Assembly: GCF_900102625.1 (NCBI RefSeq)
Contig: NZ_FMZC01000001.1
Coordinates: 372,001-436,000, forward strand
Origin: Paracidovorax valerianellae
GTDB taxonomy: Bacteria > Pseudomonadota > Gammaproteobacteria > Burkholderiales > Burkholderiaceae_C
DNA: 64,000 nucleotides
Direction of reading: 5' to 3'
The translations under genes and the position numbers were made by a program. The first letter of the stretch is position 1; each line of letters opens with the position of its first letter. This document shows positions 46,932 through 56,585 of this stretch, piece after piece. Under the pieces are notes generated by a model. The model was not told where the DNA came from and searched no databases. It worked only from the letters and a program-made list of their open reading frames with translations.

Positions 46932-47885
46932 TCAATCCTCCCGCGTGCCGAGCAGGCCTTTGGGCCGGAAGATGAGGATCAGCACCAGCAGCAGGTACGG
47001 CAGGATGGGCGCCACCTGCGACACGGTGAGCTTGAGCAGCGGCCAGCCGAAGGTCTGCTCGGTGACGGCCATGCCCACCGCACGCAGCGCGTGCGCGAGC
47101 GAGTAGTCCAGCGCAACGGCGAAGGTCTGCAGCACGCCGATCAGCAGCGAGGCAAGAAACGCCCCGGCGAGCGAGCCCATGCCGCCCACCACGACGACGA
47201 CGAAGATGATCGAGCCCACCGATGCCGCCATGGCGGGCTCGGTGACGTAGGTGTTGCCACCGATCACGCCGGCCAGCCCGGCGAGCGCGCAGCCGCCACC
47301 GAACACGAGCATGAACACGCGCGGCACGTTGTGGCCCAGCGCCTCGACCATGTCGGGGTGCTTGAGCGCGGCCTGGATCACCAAGCCGATGCGGGTGCGG
47401 GTGAGCAGCAGCCACACGGACAGCAGCATGAGCAGCGCGACCAGCATGACGAACGAGCGCGACTTCGGAAACTGCGTGCCGTACAGCGTGAACAGCGGGC
47501 CCTGCAGTTGCGTGGGCAGACCGTAGGGCACGGTGGAGCGGCCCCAGACGAGTTGCACCAGTTCCAGGATCAGGTACGAGAGGCCGAAGGTGACGAGCAG
47601 TTCGGGCACATGGCCGAACTGGTGCACGCGGCGCAGTGCATAGCGCTCGAAGGCTGCGCCCAGCGCCCCGACGAGCAGCGGCGCGACGAAGAGCGCCACC
47701 CAGAAACCCACCAGCCCGGAGAGCGTGTAGGCGATGTAGGCACCCAGCATATAGAAGCTGGTGTGGGCGAAGTTCAGCACGCCCATCATGCTGAAGATGA
47801 GCGTGAGCCCGGAGCTGAGCATGAACAGCAGCAGCCCATAGCTGATGCCGTTGAGCAGCGAGATCACGAAAAACTCAAGATTCAT
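46932..47885 (-). CDS. livH: Branched-chain amino acid/amide-type ABC permease LivH
   Basis: A 317-residue permease beginning MNLEFFVISLLNGISYGLLL, with about eight membrane segments. GLTLIFSMMGVLNFAHTSFYMLGAY and VVVVGGMGSLAGAFLASLLIG are family landmarks. It pairs with LivM to form the pathway. A terminator-like hairpin separates it from the binding-protein gene upstream. Confidence 0.94.
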   Translation of the reverse strand: MNLEFFVISLLNGISYGLLLFMLSSGLTLIFSMMGVLNFAHTSFYMLGAYIAYTLSGLVGFWVALFVAPLLVGALGAAFERYALRRVHQFGHVPELLVTFGLSYLILELVQLVWGRSTVPYGLPTQLQGPLFTLYGTQFPKSRSFVMLVALLMLLSVWLLLTRTRIGLVIQAALKHPDMVEALGHNVPRVFMLVFGGGCALAGLAGVIGGNTYVTEPAMAASVGSIIFVVVVVGGMGSLAGAFLASLLIGVLQTFAVALDYSLAHALRAVGMAVTEQTFGWPLLKLTVSQVAPILPYLLLVLILIFRPKGLLGTRED

Positions 47886-47908
47886 CGAAGAACAACGCCG
47901 GCACGGTT

Positions 47909-47936
47909 AAAAAAAGAGCCCGAGGAACCCCGGGCC
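47909..47936 (-). terminator. Attenuating terminator between binding protein and livH
   Basis: On the reverse strand, GCCCGGGG, a short loop and CCTCGGGC pair with one mismatch, followed by TCTTTTTTT. Placed between the binding-protein gene and livH, it should keep transporter mRNA lower than binding-protein mRNA. Confidence 0.8.
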
Positions 47937-47983
47937 CAAGGTCTCAGCAATGAAACTGAAAAAATCAGATCGGCCTGGGCCGA

Positions 47984-49219
47984 TCAGGACGGCCGCTTCA
48001 TTTGGCACGAAGTGGGCGTGCTGGCCACGTAGGGCTCGTAGTACTTCACCGGAACGAAGGTGTAGCCGGTATTTTCTGCGTCGTTGGGGTACTTGCCGCC
48101 GGCCTTTTCCCACTTGGAGACGAAGAGGCCCTGCTGCAGCTGGTGGTCGCTCTTGCGCATTTCGACCTCGCCGTTGAAGCTGTTGAACTTCATGCCTTCC
48201 AGCACGGGAGCGACCTTCATGGGGTCAGTGGACTTGGCCTTGACGAAGGCGGCATCGAGCATGGCGAAGGCGTGGTACACGGCGCCGGTGTACATGTCGT
48301 CGTTGAACTTCTTCTTGTACTCGGTGACCACGCGGCCGATGTCGCCCGGCAGGTTCAGGTGGTTGTACGAAACCATGTACACCCGCCCTGCCGCGGCCGA
48401 ACCCATGGTGGTGGGGCTGCCCGTCACGCCGCCGTAGTAGGTGTAGAAGTTGACGTTGGCCAGGCCAGCGTCGTTGGCGGCCTTGATGAGCAGCGCCAGG
48501 TCGGAGCCCCAGTTGCCGGTGATGACGCTGTCGGCACCGGACTGCTTGATCTTGGCGATGTAGGGCGCGAAGTCGCGCACCTGGGCCAGGGGGTGCAGGT
48601 CGTCGCCCACGATCTGCACGTCAGGCCGCTTGCGCGCGAGGTTTTCCTTGGCGAACTTGGAAACCTGCTGGCCGTGCGAGTAGTTCTGGTTGATGAGGTA
48701 GACCTTCTTCACCTCGGGCAGGTCTTTCATGAAGGTGGTCATGGCCTCCATCTTCATCGAGGTGTCGGCATCCAGGCGGAAGTGCCAGTAGCTGCATTTG
48801 CTGTTGGTGAGGTCCGGGTCCACGGCGGCGTAGTTGAGGTACATGACCTCTTTGCCGGGGTTGCGCGCGTTGTGCTTTTCGAGCGCGTCGATGATGGCGA
48901 GCGCAGGGCCCGAGCCGTTGCCCTGCACCACGTAGCGCGCGCCCTGGTCCATGGCGGAGCGCAATGCGCTGGTGGTCTCCTGCGGGCTGAGCTTGTTGTC
49001 GATGCCGATGATCTCGAACTTCACGCCGGCAGCGTTCTTCTTGTTGAACTCTTCCGAGAGGAACTGGAAGCTCTTCAGCTGGTTCGTTCCCACCGCGGCC
49101 ATGAGGCCGGACAGAGGGTCGAGCCAGGCGATCTTCACGGTGTCGCCCTTTTGAGCGAACGCGCCGCCAGCGCTTGCCAGGATTACGGATGCAGCTACAG
49201 CCTTGATAGCAAATCTCAT
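47984..49219 (-). CDS. livJ: Branched-chain amino acid/amide-type substrate-binding protein
   Basis: A 411-residue periplasmic protein with a signal peptide ending ASAGGAFAQ. The mature part (DTVKIAWLDPLSGLMAAVGTNQ; GARYVVQGNGSGPALAIIDALEKHN; KKVYLINQNYSHGQQVSKFAKE) is the type 1 solute-binding fold used by Liv transporters. It is the first gene of the operon. The ligand could be a branched-chain amino acid, amide or aromatic acid. The acyl-CoA ligase gene upstream on the same strand hints at a carboxylic acid. Confidence 0.9.
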   Translation of the reverse strand: MRFAIKAVAASVILASAGGAFAQKGDTVKIAWLDPLSGLMAAVGTNQLKSFQFLSEEFNKKNAAGVKFEIIGIDNKLSPQETTSALRSAMDQGARYVVQGNGSGPALAIIDALEKHNARNPGKEVMYLNYAAVDPDLTNSKCSYWHFRLDADTSMKMEAMTTFMKDLPEVKKVYLINQNYSHGQQVSKFAKENLARKRPDVQIVGDDLHPLAQVRDFAPYIAKIKQSGADSVITGNWGSDLALLIKAANDAGLANVNFYTYYGGVTGSPTTMGSAAAGRVYMVSYNHLNLPGDIGRVVTEYKKKFNDDMYTGAVYHAFAMLDAAFVKAKSTDPMKVAPVLEGMKFNSFNGEVEMRKSDHQLQQGLFVSKWEKAGGKYPNDAENTGYTFVPVKYYEPYVASTPTSCQMKRPS

Positions 49220-49410
49220 CGCCTGTCTCCTCTTGGGTTCTGAATGGAACAGGCCGCAGCGTAAGGCACGGCACCGAGGAAATGCTCAGGGATTCACCCT
49301 ATCCGCTATCCCGCATGCGACTGCGCAGCGGCCCTTGGGACGGCCGCGCGCAGTGGCTCCAGGACTGCGCAAATGCGGCTCAAACGCGCTCAAAACGCGC
49401 CCAGGCATGC

Positions 49411-51051
49411 TCAAAGGCCGGGAAGGCGATAGTCCCTCAGTTGCTCGCGCAGCTTGGCCTTCAGCATCTTGCCGGTCGCGCCGATGGGGATGGCGTCGAG
49501 GAACAGCACGTCATCAGGCACCTGCCATTTGGCGGTCTTGCCGTCGTAGAACTGCAGCAGTTCTTCACGCGTGACCTCGGCACCGGGGCGCTTGACGACG
49601 GCCACGATGGGTCGCTCATCCCACTTGGGGTGCGGCATGCCCACGCAGGCGGCCATGGCGACGGCAGGGTGCGCCATGGCGATGTTTTCGATGTCGATGG
49701 AGCTGATCCATTCGCCGCCGGACTTGATCACGTCCTTGCTGCGATCGGTGATCTGCATGTAGCCGTCGGGGTCGATGGTGGCGACGTCGCCGGTGGGGAA
49801 CCAGCCGCGGCCCTGCGCATCGGGCACCAGCGGGTCGCCCTCGCCGCGGTAGTAGTTCTCCACGATCCACGGGCCTTTCACGAGCAGATCGCCGTAGGTC
49901 TTGCCGTCCCAGGGCAATTCCTGGCCGTCGCCGTCGACGATCTTCATGTCCACGCCGTAGATCGCGCGGCCCTGCTTCAGCAGGATCTTCATCTGCTCGT
50001 CGCGCGGCAGGGTGAGGTGCTTGTTCTTGAGCGAGCACAGCGTGCCGAGCGGGCTCATTTCCGTCATGCCCCAGGCATGCAGCACCCGCACGCCGTAGTC
50101 GTCCTGGAACGACTGGATCATGGCCGGCGGGCAGGCCGAACCACCGATTACCGTGCGCTTCAATTGCCCGAAGCGCAGGCCGCCGGCCTTCACGTGGTTC
50201 AGCAGCATCTGCCACACCGTGGGCACCCCGGCCGCGAAGGTGACGCCTTCGGCATCCATCAGTTCATAGACCGATTTGCCGTCCAGCGCCGGGCCGGGAA
50301 ACACCACCTTGGCACCCACCAGCGGGGCGGAGTACGGCAGGCCCCAGGCGTTGACGTGGAACATCGGCACCACGGGCAGCACGGCATCGCTGGCGGAAAG
50401 GCCCATCACGTCGGGCAAGGCAGCCGCATAGGCGTGCAGCAGGGTCGAGCGGTGGCTGTAGAGCACGGCCTTGGGGTGGCCGGTGGTGCCGCTCGTGTAG
50501 CACATGCTGGAAGCGGTGTTCTCATCGAAGGTCGGCCACACGTAGGTGTCCGGGGCGCTGCCGATCCACGATTCGTAGCTCAGTAGGCCGGGGACTCCGC
50601 TGTCGGCAGGCAACTGCGCCGCATCGCACAGCGCCACCCAATGGCGCACCGTGGGGCATTTGGCATGGACGGCCTGCACGATGGGCAGGAAGGTGAGGTC
50701 GAAGCACAGGACCTTGTCCTCGGCGTGGTTGATGATCCACGCGACCTGGTCCGAGTGAAGGCGTGGGTTGATGGTGTGCATCACACGCTCGGAGCCACTC
50801 ACGCCGTAGTACATCTCCATGTGCCGGTAGCCGTTCCACGCCAGGCTGGCTACGCGGTCGCCGGGCGCCAGGCCGATGCCGTCCAGCACGTTGGCCAGCC
50901 GCCGCGCCCGCACCGCCATGTCGCGGTAGGTGTAGCGGTGGATGTCGCCCTCGACTCGGCGCGACACGATCTGCACGTCGCCGTGGTGGCGTTCGGCGAA
51001 TTCGATCAGCGTGGAAATCAGCAAGGGTTGACTTTGCATCAGGCCCAGCAT
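49411..51051 (-). CDS. Medium/long-chain fatty acyl-CoA ligase (AlkK-like)
   Basis: A 546-residue AMP-forming ligase with P-loop CYTSGTTGHPKAVLYSHRS, A5 motif HAWGMTEMSPLGT, hinge GRGWFPTGDVATIDPDGYMQ and C-terminal catalytic Lys in GATGKMLKAKLREQL. The N-terminal MQSQPLLISTLIEFAERHHGD is typical of the AlkK/FadD3 branch that activates medium-chain acids. The start at 51051 gives MLGLMQSQPLL; the internal Met (51039) is also usable. It precedes the liv operon on the same strand, with 191 bases between. Confidence 0.93.
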   Translation of the reverse strand: MLGLMQSQPLLISTLIEFAERHHGDVQIVSRRVEGDIHRYTYRDMAVRARRLANVLDGIGLAPGDRVASLAWNGYRHMEMYYGVSGSERVMHTINPRLHSDQVAWIINHAEDKVLCFDLTFLPIVQAVHAKCPTVRHWVALCDAAQLPADSGVPGLLSYESWIGSAPDTYVWPTFDENTASSMCYTSGTTGHPKAVLYSHRSTLLHAYAAALPDVMGLSASDAVLPVVPMFHVNAWGLPYSAPLVGAKVVFPGPALDGKSVYELMDAEGVTFAAGVPTVWQMLLNHVKAGGLRFGQLKRTVIGGSACPPAMIQSFQDDYGVRVLHAWGMTEMSPLGTLCSLKNKHLTLPRDEQMKILLKQGRAIYGVDMKIVDGDGQELPWDGKTYGDLLVKGPWIVENYYRGEGDPLVPDAQGRGWFPTGDVATIDPDGYMQITDRSKDVIKSGGEWISSIDIENIAMAHPAVAMAACVGMPHPKWDERPIVAVVKRPGAEVTREELLQFYDGKTAKWQVPDDVLFLDAIPIGATGKMLKAKLREQLRDYRLPGL

Positions 51052-51265
51052 GTTGGCTCCTTGGGTTGTCGTTGTGAATGGTTCCGCGGCATCCTACCGT
51101 GCGCTCCGCGCAGCACAGCCGGACCGGCGGCCCGCCGTGGGGCCGCATCTGTCGCCTGTTTGACAGGCGGCCAGCACGGGCCGCTGCCGGCTGCAACTGC
51201 TCGCGCTTCAGCGCCCCAAGTCCCCTTGCCGCGCGTGGCAAAGCGGGTCGGAGACAATTCGGCGA

Positions 51266-52750
51266 ATGAACGCATCCCTTCCCTCCTCTGCGACGGCCCC
51301 TGCGTCCGGCCTGGAATGGCGCAACGGCTTTGCGGACCTGGGCCCTGATTTCTTCACTGAACTGGTTCCCACGCCGCTGCCCGCTCCCCATTGGGTGGCC
51401 ACCAGCCAGGACGCGGCCCGGCTTCTGGGCGTGCACCCCGACTGGCTCGCTTCGGACGCGGCGCTGCAGGTCTGCACGGGCAACGCCTTGCTGTCCGGCA
51501 TGCGGCCGCTGGCCAGCGTGTACAGCGGTCACCAGTTCGGCGTGTGGGCCGGCCAACTGGGCGATGGCCGCGCGATCCTGCTGGGCGAAACCACGGGCGG
51601 CATGGAGGTGCAACTCAAGGGCAGCGGCCGCACGCCGTATTCACGCATGGGCGACGGCCGCGCCGTGCTGCGGTCGAGCATCCGCGAATTCCTGTGCAGC
51701 GAAGCCATGCACGCGCTGGGCGTGCCCACCGCGCGGGCGCTGGCGCTGACAGGCTCGCCCGCCAAGGTGCAGCGCGAAGCAATCGAAACCGCCGCAGTCG
51801 TCACCCGCCTGGCGCCGAGCTTCATCCGCTTCGGTCATTTCGAGCACTTCGCGGCGCGCGACATGCTGCCGCAGTTGCGTACCCTGGCCGACTATGTAAT
51901 CGACCGTTACTACCCCGCGTGCCGAGGGCAGGACGCGCACGGCGGCAATCCCTACGCCGCCTTGCTGCAGGCCGTGAGCGAACGCACCGCCACGCTGCTG
52001 GCCCATTGGCAGGCTCAGGGCTTTTGCCACGGCGTGATGAACACGGACAACATGAGTATCCTGGGCCTCACGATCGACTACGGACCGTTCCAGTTTCTGG
52101 ACGCCTTCGTGCCGGGCCATGTGTGCAACCACAGCGACACGCAGGGCCGCTATGCGTTCAACCGGCAGCCGAACGTCGCGTATTGGAATCTGTTCCGCCT
52201 CGGCCAGGCGCTGTTGCCGCTGATCGAAGACGTGGCGCTGGCGCAGGCCGCGCTGGAGTCTTACCAGACCGTTTTCCCCGCCCAGTTCGTTCAGCGCATG
52301 CGCGGCAAGCTGGGGCTGGCAGATGCGCAGGTAGGTGACGCTGCGCTGGTGGACGGCCTGCTCAATCTGCTGGCCGAGAGCGGCGTGGACTACCCCATTT
52401 TCTGGCGCCGCCTGTCGCATGCGGTGGCCGGCAGCGACTTCGAGCCCGTGCGCGACCTGTTCATCGACCGGGAAGGCTGGGACGCCTGGTTGCTATCTTA
52501 TTCAGAGCGCCTGGCGCAATCAGATCGCCGGCAGGTGGCCGATTCGATGCTGAAATGCAATCCGAAGTTCGTGCTGCGCAACCACCTGGGCGAGCAAGCC
52601 ATCCGCGCGGCCGAGCAGGGAGACTTCGTACCGCTGCACACCCTGCAGGCACTGCTGGCCCAACCTTTCGACGAGCACCCAGGCCACGAAACCTGGGCCG
52701 ACTTCCCGCCCGACTGGGCTTCCTCCATCGAAATCAGCTGTTCATCATGA
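51266..52750 (+). CDS. selO: Protein adenylyltransferase SelO
   Basis: A 494-residue pseudokinase-fold enzyme of the SelO/YdiU family (E. coli form 478). [44 protein letters not shown] and the metal/catalytic part [20 protein letters not shown] are all present. SelO transfers AMP from ATP to Ser, Thr or Tyr of proteins, with the nucleotide flipped relative to kinases, and is linked to oxidative stress. It overlaps msrB by four bases, so a methionine-sulfoxide repair enzyme is made with it. Confidence 0.96.
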   Translation: MNASLPSSATAPASGLEWRNGFADLGPDFFTELVPTPLPAPHWVATSQDAARLLGVHPDWLASDAALQVCTGNALLSGMRPLASVYSGHQFGVWAGQLGDGRAILLGETTGGMEVQLKGSGRTPYSRMGDGRAVLRSSIREFLCSEAMHALGVPTARALALTGSPAKVQREAIETAAVVTRLAPSFIRFGHFEHFAARDMLPQLRTLADYVIDRYYPACRGQDAHGGNPYAALLQAVSERTATLLAHWQAQGFCHGVMNTDNMSILGLTIDYGPFQFLDAFVPGHVCNHSDTQGRYAFNRQPNVAYWNLFRLGQALLPLIEDVALAQAALESYQTVFPAQFVQRMRGKLGLADAQVGDAALVDGLLNLLAESGVDYPIFWRRLSHAVAGSDFEPVRDLFIDREGWDAWLLSYSERLAQSDRRQVADSMLKCNPKFVLRNHLGEQAIRAAEQGDFVPLHTLQALLAQPFDEHPGHETWADFPPDWASSIEISCSS

Positions 52751-53160
52751 CCTTTCCCATCAAGAAGACCGATGCCGAATGGCAGGCCCTCCTGCAAAGC
52801 AAGGGCGCCGAACCCGTGGCCTGGCAAGTCACCCGCCACGCTTCGACCGAGCGGCCCTTCACCGGCAAATACGAGGCCCACTGGGCCGACGGCAGCTACC
52901 ACTGCGTTTGCTGCGGCGCCAAACTCTTCGATTCGGACACCAAGTTCGACGCGGGCTGCGGCTGGCCGAGCTTTTCGCAGGCGGTGCCGGGCTCGATCAA
53001 GGAAATCGTGGACCGCAGCCATGGCATGGTCCGCACCGAAACGGTTTGTGCACAATGCGGGGCGCACCTCGGCCATGTCTTCGAAGACGGCCCCGCCTCC
53101 ACCGGCCTGCGGTACTGCATGAACTCCGCATCGCTCGATTTCGAGCCCGGTGCTTCCTGA
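52747..53160 (+). CDS. msrB: Peptide-methionine (R)-S-oxide reductase
   Basis: A 137-residue enzyme. Zinc-binding Cys pairs are in [11 protein letters not shown] and [15 protein letters not shown], the substrate loop is GCGWPSFSQ, and the catalytic Cys is in [11 protein letters not shown]. It reduces the R form of methionine sulfoxide in proteins with thioredoxin. The start overlaps the selO stop (ATGA), coupling the two stress-linked genes. Confidence 0.96.
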   Translation: MTFPIKKTDAEWQALLQSKGAEPVAWQVTRHASTERPFTGKYEAHWADGSYHCVCCGAKLFDSDTKFDAGCGWPSFSQAVPGSIKEIVDRSHGMVRTETVCAQCGAHLGHVFEDGPASTGLRYCMNSASLDFEPGAS

Positions 53161-53192
53161 ACGGCGGCAACGCCCGCCAACGCTCCAGCCCC

Positions 53193-53756
53193 ATGAAACT
53201 GCTGATCGACTTCTTCCCCATCATCCTGTTCTTCGCAGCTTTCAAGCTGTGGGGCATCTACACCGCCACGGCCGTGGCGATCGTGGCCACAGTGCTGCAG
53301 ATCGGCTACCTGCGCTACAAGAACGGCAAGGTCGAACCCATGCAGTGGATCAGCCTGGGCGTCATCGTCGTCTTCGGCGGCGCCACGCTGCTGTCGCACA
53401 GCGAAACCTTCATCAAGTGGAAGCCCACGGTGCTTTACTGGCTGATGGGCTCGGCACTGCTGATCGGGCAGCTTTTCTTCCGCAAGAACCTGATCCGCTC
53501 CCTGATGGGCGCGCAGATGGAATTGCCCGACGCTGCCTGGCGCGCCGTGAACTGGAGCTGGACCGGCTTCTTCGCGGTGATGGGCCTGGTCAACCTGTGG
53601 GTGGCCTACCAGTTCGACACCGACACCTGGGTCAATTTCAAGCTGTTTGGCGGCATCGGCCTGATGGCGGTTTTCGTGATCGGACAGGCGCTGTTCCTGA
53701 GCCGCTACATGAAGGAAGACGAGACTAAAACCGCATCCAAGGACGTTCAGCCATGA
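53193..53756 (+). CDS. yciB: Septation protein A / YciB
   Basis: A 187-residue inner-membrane protein with five hydrophobic segments. [20 protein letters not shown] is the diagnostic start, and [20 protein letters not shown] follows in the middle. YciB is involved in envelope and septum synthesis. The start is ATG 53193, and the stop overlaps the bolA start by four bases. Confidence 0.95.
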   Translation: MKLLIDFFPIILFFAAFKLWGIYTATAVAIVATVLQIGYLRYKNGKVEPMQWISLGVIVVFGGATLLSHSETFIKWKPTVLYWLMGSALLIGQLFFRKNLIRSLMGAQMELPDAAWRAVNWSWTGFFAVMGLVNLWVAYQFDTDTWVNFKLFGGIGLMAVFVIGQALFLSRYMKEDETKTASKDVQP

Positions 53757-54025
53757 CCGCCACGCTGGCGATCACCGCCGAAGCCATGGCCCTGCGACTG
53801 CGCGAGCGGCTGTCGCCCTCCGCCCTGGAAGTGCTCGATGAAAGCGCGGCCCACGCAGGCCATGTGGGGGCCAACGGAACGGGTTTCGGCACCCATTTCC
53901 GGGTGCGCATTTCGTCACCTTTGTTTACAGGCAAACCGCGCGTTGCCCAACATCGCCTTGTGTATGATGCGCTGCAAGAATTTATTGACCACGGCGCTCA
54001 CGCCATAGCCATTGAAGTTCTTTGA
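53753..54025 (+). CDS. bolA: BolA family protein
   Basis: A 90-residue protein of the BolA/IbaG fold, with [43 protein letters not shown] and the conserved His of RVAQHR. BolA proteins work with monothiol glutaredoxins in iron-sulfur and redox control. It is coupled to yciB by ATGA and followed by ppiC 67 bases on. Confidence 0.94.
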   Translation: MTATLAITAEAMALRLRERLSPSALEVLDESAAHAGHVGANGTGFGTHFRVRISSPLFTGKPRVAQHRLVYDALQEFIDHGAHAIAIEVL

Positions 54026-54092
54026 TCCGGCACTATCTGTCGGACTTGCGGGCAAACTGCCCGCAACTCATTTCCTTTTTGTGGACTCCCCA

Positions 54093-54878
54093 ATGAAGAA
54101 AAAGCTCTTGACCGGCCTCGTGGCCGCTGCCGTGCTGGGCGCGACGGCGTTTCCCGTCTACGCTCAAAACATCGCTGTCGTGAATGGCAAGGCGATCCCG
54201 AAGGAACGCGCCGAAGCCCTGAAACAGCAAGTGGAACGCTCCGGCCGCCCCGTGACCCCTGAGGTCGAAGGCCAGATCAAGGAAGAAGTCATCGCCCGCG
54301 AAATCTTCTTGCAGGAAGCCCAAAAGCGCGGCCTCGAAGCCTCGCCCGACTACAAGACCCAGATGGAACTGGCCCGCCAGACCATCCTGATCCGCGAACT
54401 GTTCGCTGATTACCAAAAGGCCAACCCCGTCACCGACGCCGAAATCCAGGCCGAATACGACAAGTTCCTGGCCGCCAACACCGGCAAGGAATACAAGGCA
54501 AGCCACATCCTGGTGGAAAAGGAAGATCAGGCCAAGGCCATCATCGCTTCCATCAAGAAGGGCGGCAAGTTCGAAGACATCGCCAAGAAGCAGTCGAAGG
54601 ACCCAGGGTCCGGCGCCCGTGGCGGTGACCTGGACTGGGCATCTCCCAGCAGCTATGTGGCCGAGTTCACCGAAGCCCTGGTCAAGCTGAACAAGGGCCA
54701 GATGACCCAGACGCCGATCAAGACTCAATTCGGCTGGCACGTCATCCGCCTGGACGATGTGCGTGAAGCCAAGCTGCCCAAGCTGGAAGAAGTGAAGCCA
54801 CAAGTGGCCCAGCAACTGCAGCAGCAGAAACTGGCGAAGTTCCAGGAAGAACTGCGCACGAAGGCCAAGGTCGAGTAA
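54093..54878 (+). CDS. Parvulin-type peptidyl-prolyl isomerase, periplasmic
   Basis: A 261-residue protein. The signal peptide ends TAFPVYAQN. The N-terminal SurA-like helical chaperone domain has INGKAIPKERAEALKQQV-type sequence. The PpiC domain (about residues 130-225) has KASHILVEKEDQAKAI, GGKFEDIAKKQSKDPGSGARGGDLDW and TPIKTQFGWHVIRLDD. It helps fold outer-membrane or secreted proteins. The C-terminal helix is rich in Gln and Lys. Terminator and palindrome lie downstream. Confidence 0.93.
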   Translation: MKKKLLTGLVAAAVLGATAFPVYAQNIAVVNGKAIPKERAEALKQQVERSGRPVTPEVEGQIKEEVIAREIFLQEAQKRGLEASPDYKTQMELARQTILIRELFADYQKANPVTDAEIQAEYDKFLAANTGKEYKASHILVEKEDQAKAIIASIKKGGKFEDIAKKQSKDPGSGARGGDLDWASPSSYVAEFTEALVKLNKGQMTQTPIKTQFGWHVIRLDDVREAKLPKLEEVKPQVAQQLQQQKLAKFQEELRTKAKVE

Positions 54879-54890
54879 TCGGCTGAGCAC

Positions 54891-54912
54891 GTCTCGGCAA
54901 CGTTGCCGAGAC
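54891..54912. other. 22-bp perfect palindrome
   Basis: GTCTCGGCAAC is followed directly by its reverse complement, with outer GCAC (54887-54890) and GTGC (54917-54920) also complementary. It lies just after the isomerase gene, before the main terminator. It could extend the terminator structure or be a protein-binding site. Confidence 0.7.
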
Positions 54913-54928
54913 CAACGTGCTTCTGGTC

Positions 54929-54964
54929 AAAGCAAAACGCGGCCTTGTGCCGCGTTTTGCTTTT
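54929..54964. terminator. Bidirectional rho-independent terminator
   Basis: AAAGCAAAACGCGGC and GCCGCGTTTTGCTTT form a 15-pair stem around CTTGT, with T-runs usable in both directions. It lies between the convergent isomerase and membrane protein genes; the last bases overlap the stop codon of the latter. Confidence 0.94.
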
Positions 54965-55751
54965 ATGGGCGCCCCAATAACCAGGACACCGCCATCAGCA
55001 GGCCGATCATGACTGGCTGGTGCAGCATGTAATAGCTCAGGCTCCAGCGACCCAGCGTGGATAGCGGCGCAAAACCCTTCGGCAACGGCCTTGCGATCCA
55101 TTGCGGGCGACTTCGCAGCGCCCACTGGCCGTACGCCAGGCCCCACCACATCACGCCGAGCCAAGGCAGCACCGGCACGTAGTCTTCGGTGAAAGGCTTG
55201 CGTGAAATCAACCCCAGCCAGTTGAGCGCCGTGCCGTTGAAGGTGGCAGCCCACGCGGTCAACGGGCCATCGGTCAGCGCCCAGGCCGCCAAGTGAGGCA
55301 TTGCGATCGCAATAGCGCCTGCCAGCCAGAGCCAGGCGCCCCACCCTGCCGTCAGCCGCGCAATGAGAAGCATGACCGCCATGCCGTGCAGCACCCCGAA
55401 ATGGATGAAGCTGCGCGGAAACATCAGGTAGGACCCGGCAGTGACCAACAGGGCGCAACCTGCGATCTGCAGCCAGCGCCTGAAAAATCGCTCCCAGCCC
55501 AGCCCCTGGTTCCACGCCAAGGCCTGTCCCAAGCCTGCACAAAAAAGGAACAGTCCCACGATGGTCGTGCGCTGCACCGTCCAGAACGGATCGGCCCGGA
55601 AATTCTGCGGCCAGAACCCGAAATGGCTCAGGTCGAAGCAGAAATGAAAAACGGTCATCCACACCATGGCCAAGCCGCGCAGTGCATCGACGCCCTCCAT
55701 GCGAGCACCGTTGCGGGGAAAGGGGCTGCGTGAAGAAGATGCTGATGGCAT
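54963..55751 (-). CDS. DUF1624 / heparan-alpha-glucosaminide acetyltransferase-like membrane protein
   Basis: A 262-residue membrane protein with about seven hydrophobic segments. ARMEGVDALRGLAMVWMTVFH (the acyltransferase start with DxLRG), FHFCFDLSHFGFW, and the C-terminal WSLSYYMLHQPVMIGLL fit the DUF1624 (YeiB-like) family. The substrate is unknown. It is convergent with the isomerase gene and shares its terminator. Confidence 0.9.
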   Translation of the reverse strand: MPSASSSRSPFPRNGARMEGVDALRGLAMVWMTVFHFCFDLSHFGFWPQNFRADPFWTVQRTTIVGLFLFCAGLGQALAWNQGLGWERFFRRWLQIAGCALLVTAGSYLMFPRSFIHFGVLHGMAVMLLIARLTAGWGAWLWLAGAIAIAMPHLAAWALTDGPLTAWAATFNGTALNWLGLISRKPFTEDYVPVLPWLGVMWWGLAYGQWALRSRPQWIARPLPKGFAPLSTLGRWSLSYYMLHQPVMIGLLMAVSWLLGRP

Positions 55752-55989
55752 TGCGGTGTGGTGTTGAAAGAGGATTGAAGGCTACCTGTCGATCGACTGC
55801 ATTGTGCAAGACGCATCAGATACAGACCCATGGCGCCTGGGCGAGCGTCAGAACTGAAGTCTGGCCGAGTCAGTTCATGCAGGATTTTGTATTGCCGCGA
55901 GCAGCGGTATTTGCGCGCAATGCCATGCTGGATGCAATTTCAGCTTGTTGGCCTTATGGCGTCGCCCTAGCATGGCATGAGGAGGCATT

Positions 55990-56271
55990 ATGGAAAATGA
56001 TTCACAAGCAGAGATGAAACTGCTGCGCGAGGAAATCACCACACTCAAAAGTGCGTTGGCCAGTGTGACGGCCCAAACGCAAGCCCTCAATATGCTGGCC
56101 CAGGCTTTGGTGATATTGCATCCGGAACCAACCGCCCTGCTGATGGTGTTTGAACACGCCATTCCCGAAGCGAACACGCTGACCCTGCCGCGTAATCTCT
56201 CAGAAGAGGACGTGGTAGCGCTCAGTTATGAGCGAGAGTGGATTTTGAGGTTACTTCGCACCCGAGGATGA
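55990..56271 (+). CDS. Hypothetical protein with N-terminal coiled coil
   Basis: 93 residues. A strong AGGAGG ribosome site ends five bases before ATG 55990, supporting a real gene. Residues 8-35 (MKLLREEITTLKSALASVTA) look like a short coiled coil, followed by helical and acidic parts (NLSEEDVVALSYEREWILRL). I do not recognise a family. It stands alone between the divergent membrane protein and the tRNA. Confidence 0.6.
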   Translation: MENDSQAEMKLLREEITTLKSALASVTAQTQALNMLAQALVILHPEPTALLMVFEHAIPEANTLTLPRNLSEEDVVALSYEREWILRLLRTRG

Positions 56272-56398
56272 TTTTGGTCTCGGAGTTGATGCGGCCTTGA
56301 TAAAAGGCGTCTTTGTGCCGAAGGACCATCGTCAGCCTGAGTGATTGATCAGATGGACGCCAAAAGCACGGTCAAATTTGCCATGTCAGAAAAGGCAA

Positions 56399-56428
56399 AA
56401 GGGGTTAGGTCAAATGACCTAACCCCTT
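56399..56428 (-). terminator. Terminator of tRNA-Pro
   Basis: AAGGGGTTAGGTCA and TGACCTAACCCCTT form a 14-pair stem with a two-base gap. In the direction of the tRNA it is followed by TTTTGCC. Confidence 0.9.
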
Positions 56429-56435
56429 GAATCAA

Positions 56436-56512
56436 TGGTCGGAGCGGCGGGATTCGAACTCGCGACCCTCTGCTCCCAAAGCAGATGCGCTACCAGGCTG
56501 CGCTACGCTCCG
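56436..56512 (-). tRNA. tRNA-Pro (anticodon UGG)
   Basis: A 77-base gene on the reverse strand, CCA encoded. The acceptor CGGAGCG pairs with CGCTCCG, discriminator A. The anticodon arm is CTGCT-TTTGGGA-AGCAG-like with anticodon TGG. The T-loop GTTCGAATC is intact. A strong hairpin terminator follows at 56399-56428. Confidence 0.97.
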
Positions 56513-56585
56513 ACAACCAGAATTCTAACCTTGCATCGACCCCATATTTGGAAGATTCAAAGAAATTTTCCAGATTTTTTCAAAC

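Noticed and set aside
52490-52530. Possible copy of the intergenic repeat inside selO (TTGCTATC ... CTGGCGCAATCAGATCG)
   Set aside because: The segment encodes a normal, family-typical stretch of SelO and lacks the AT palindrome, so the match is probably chance.
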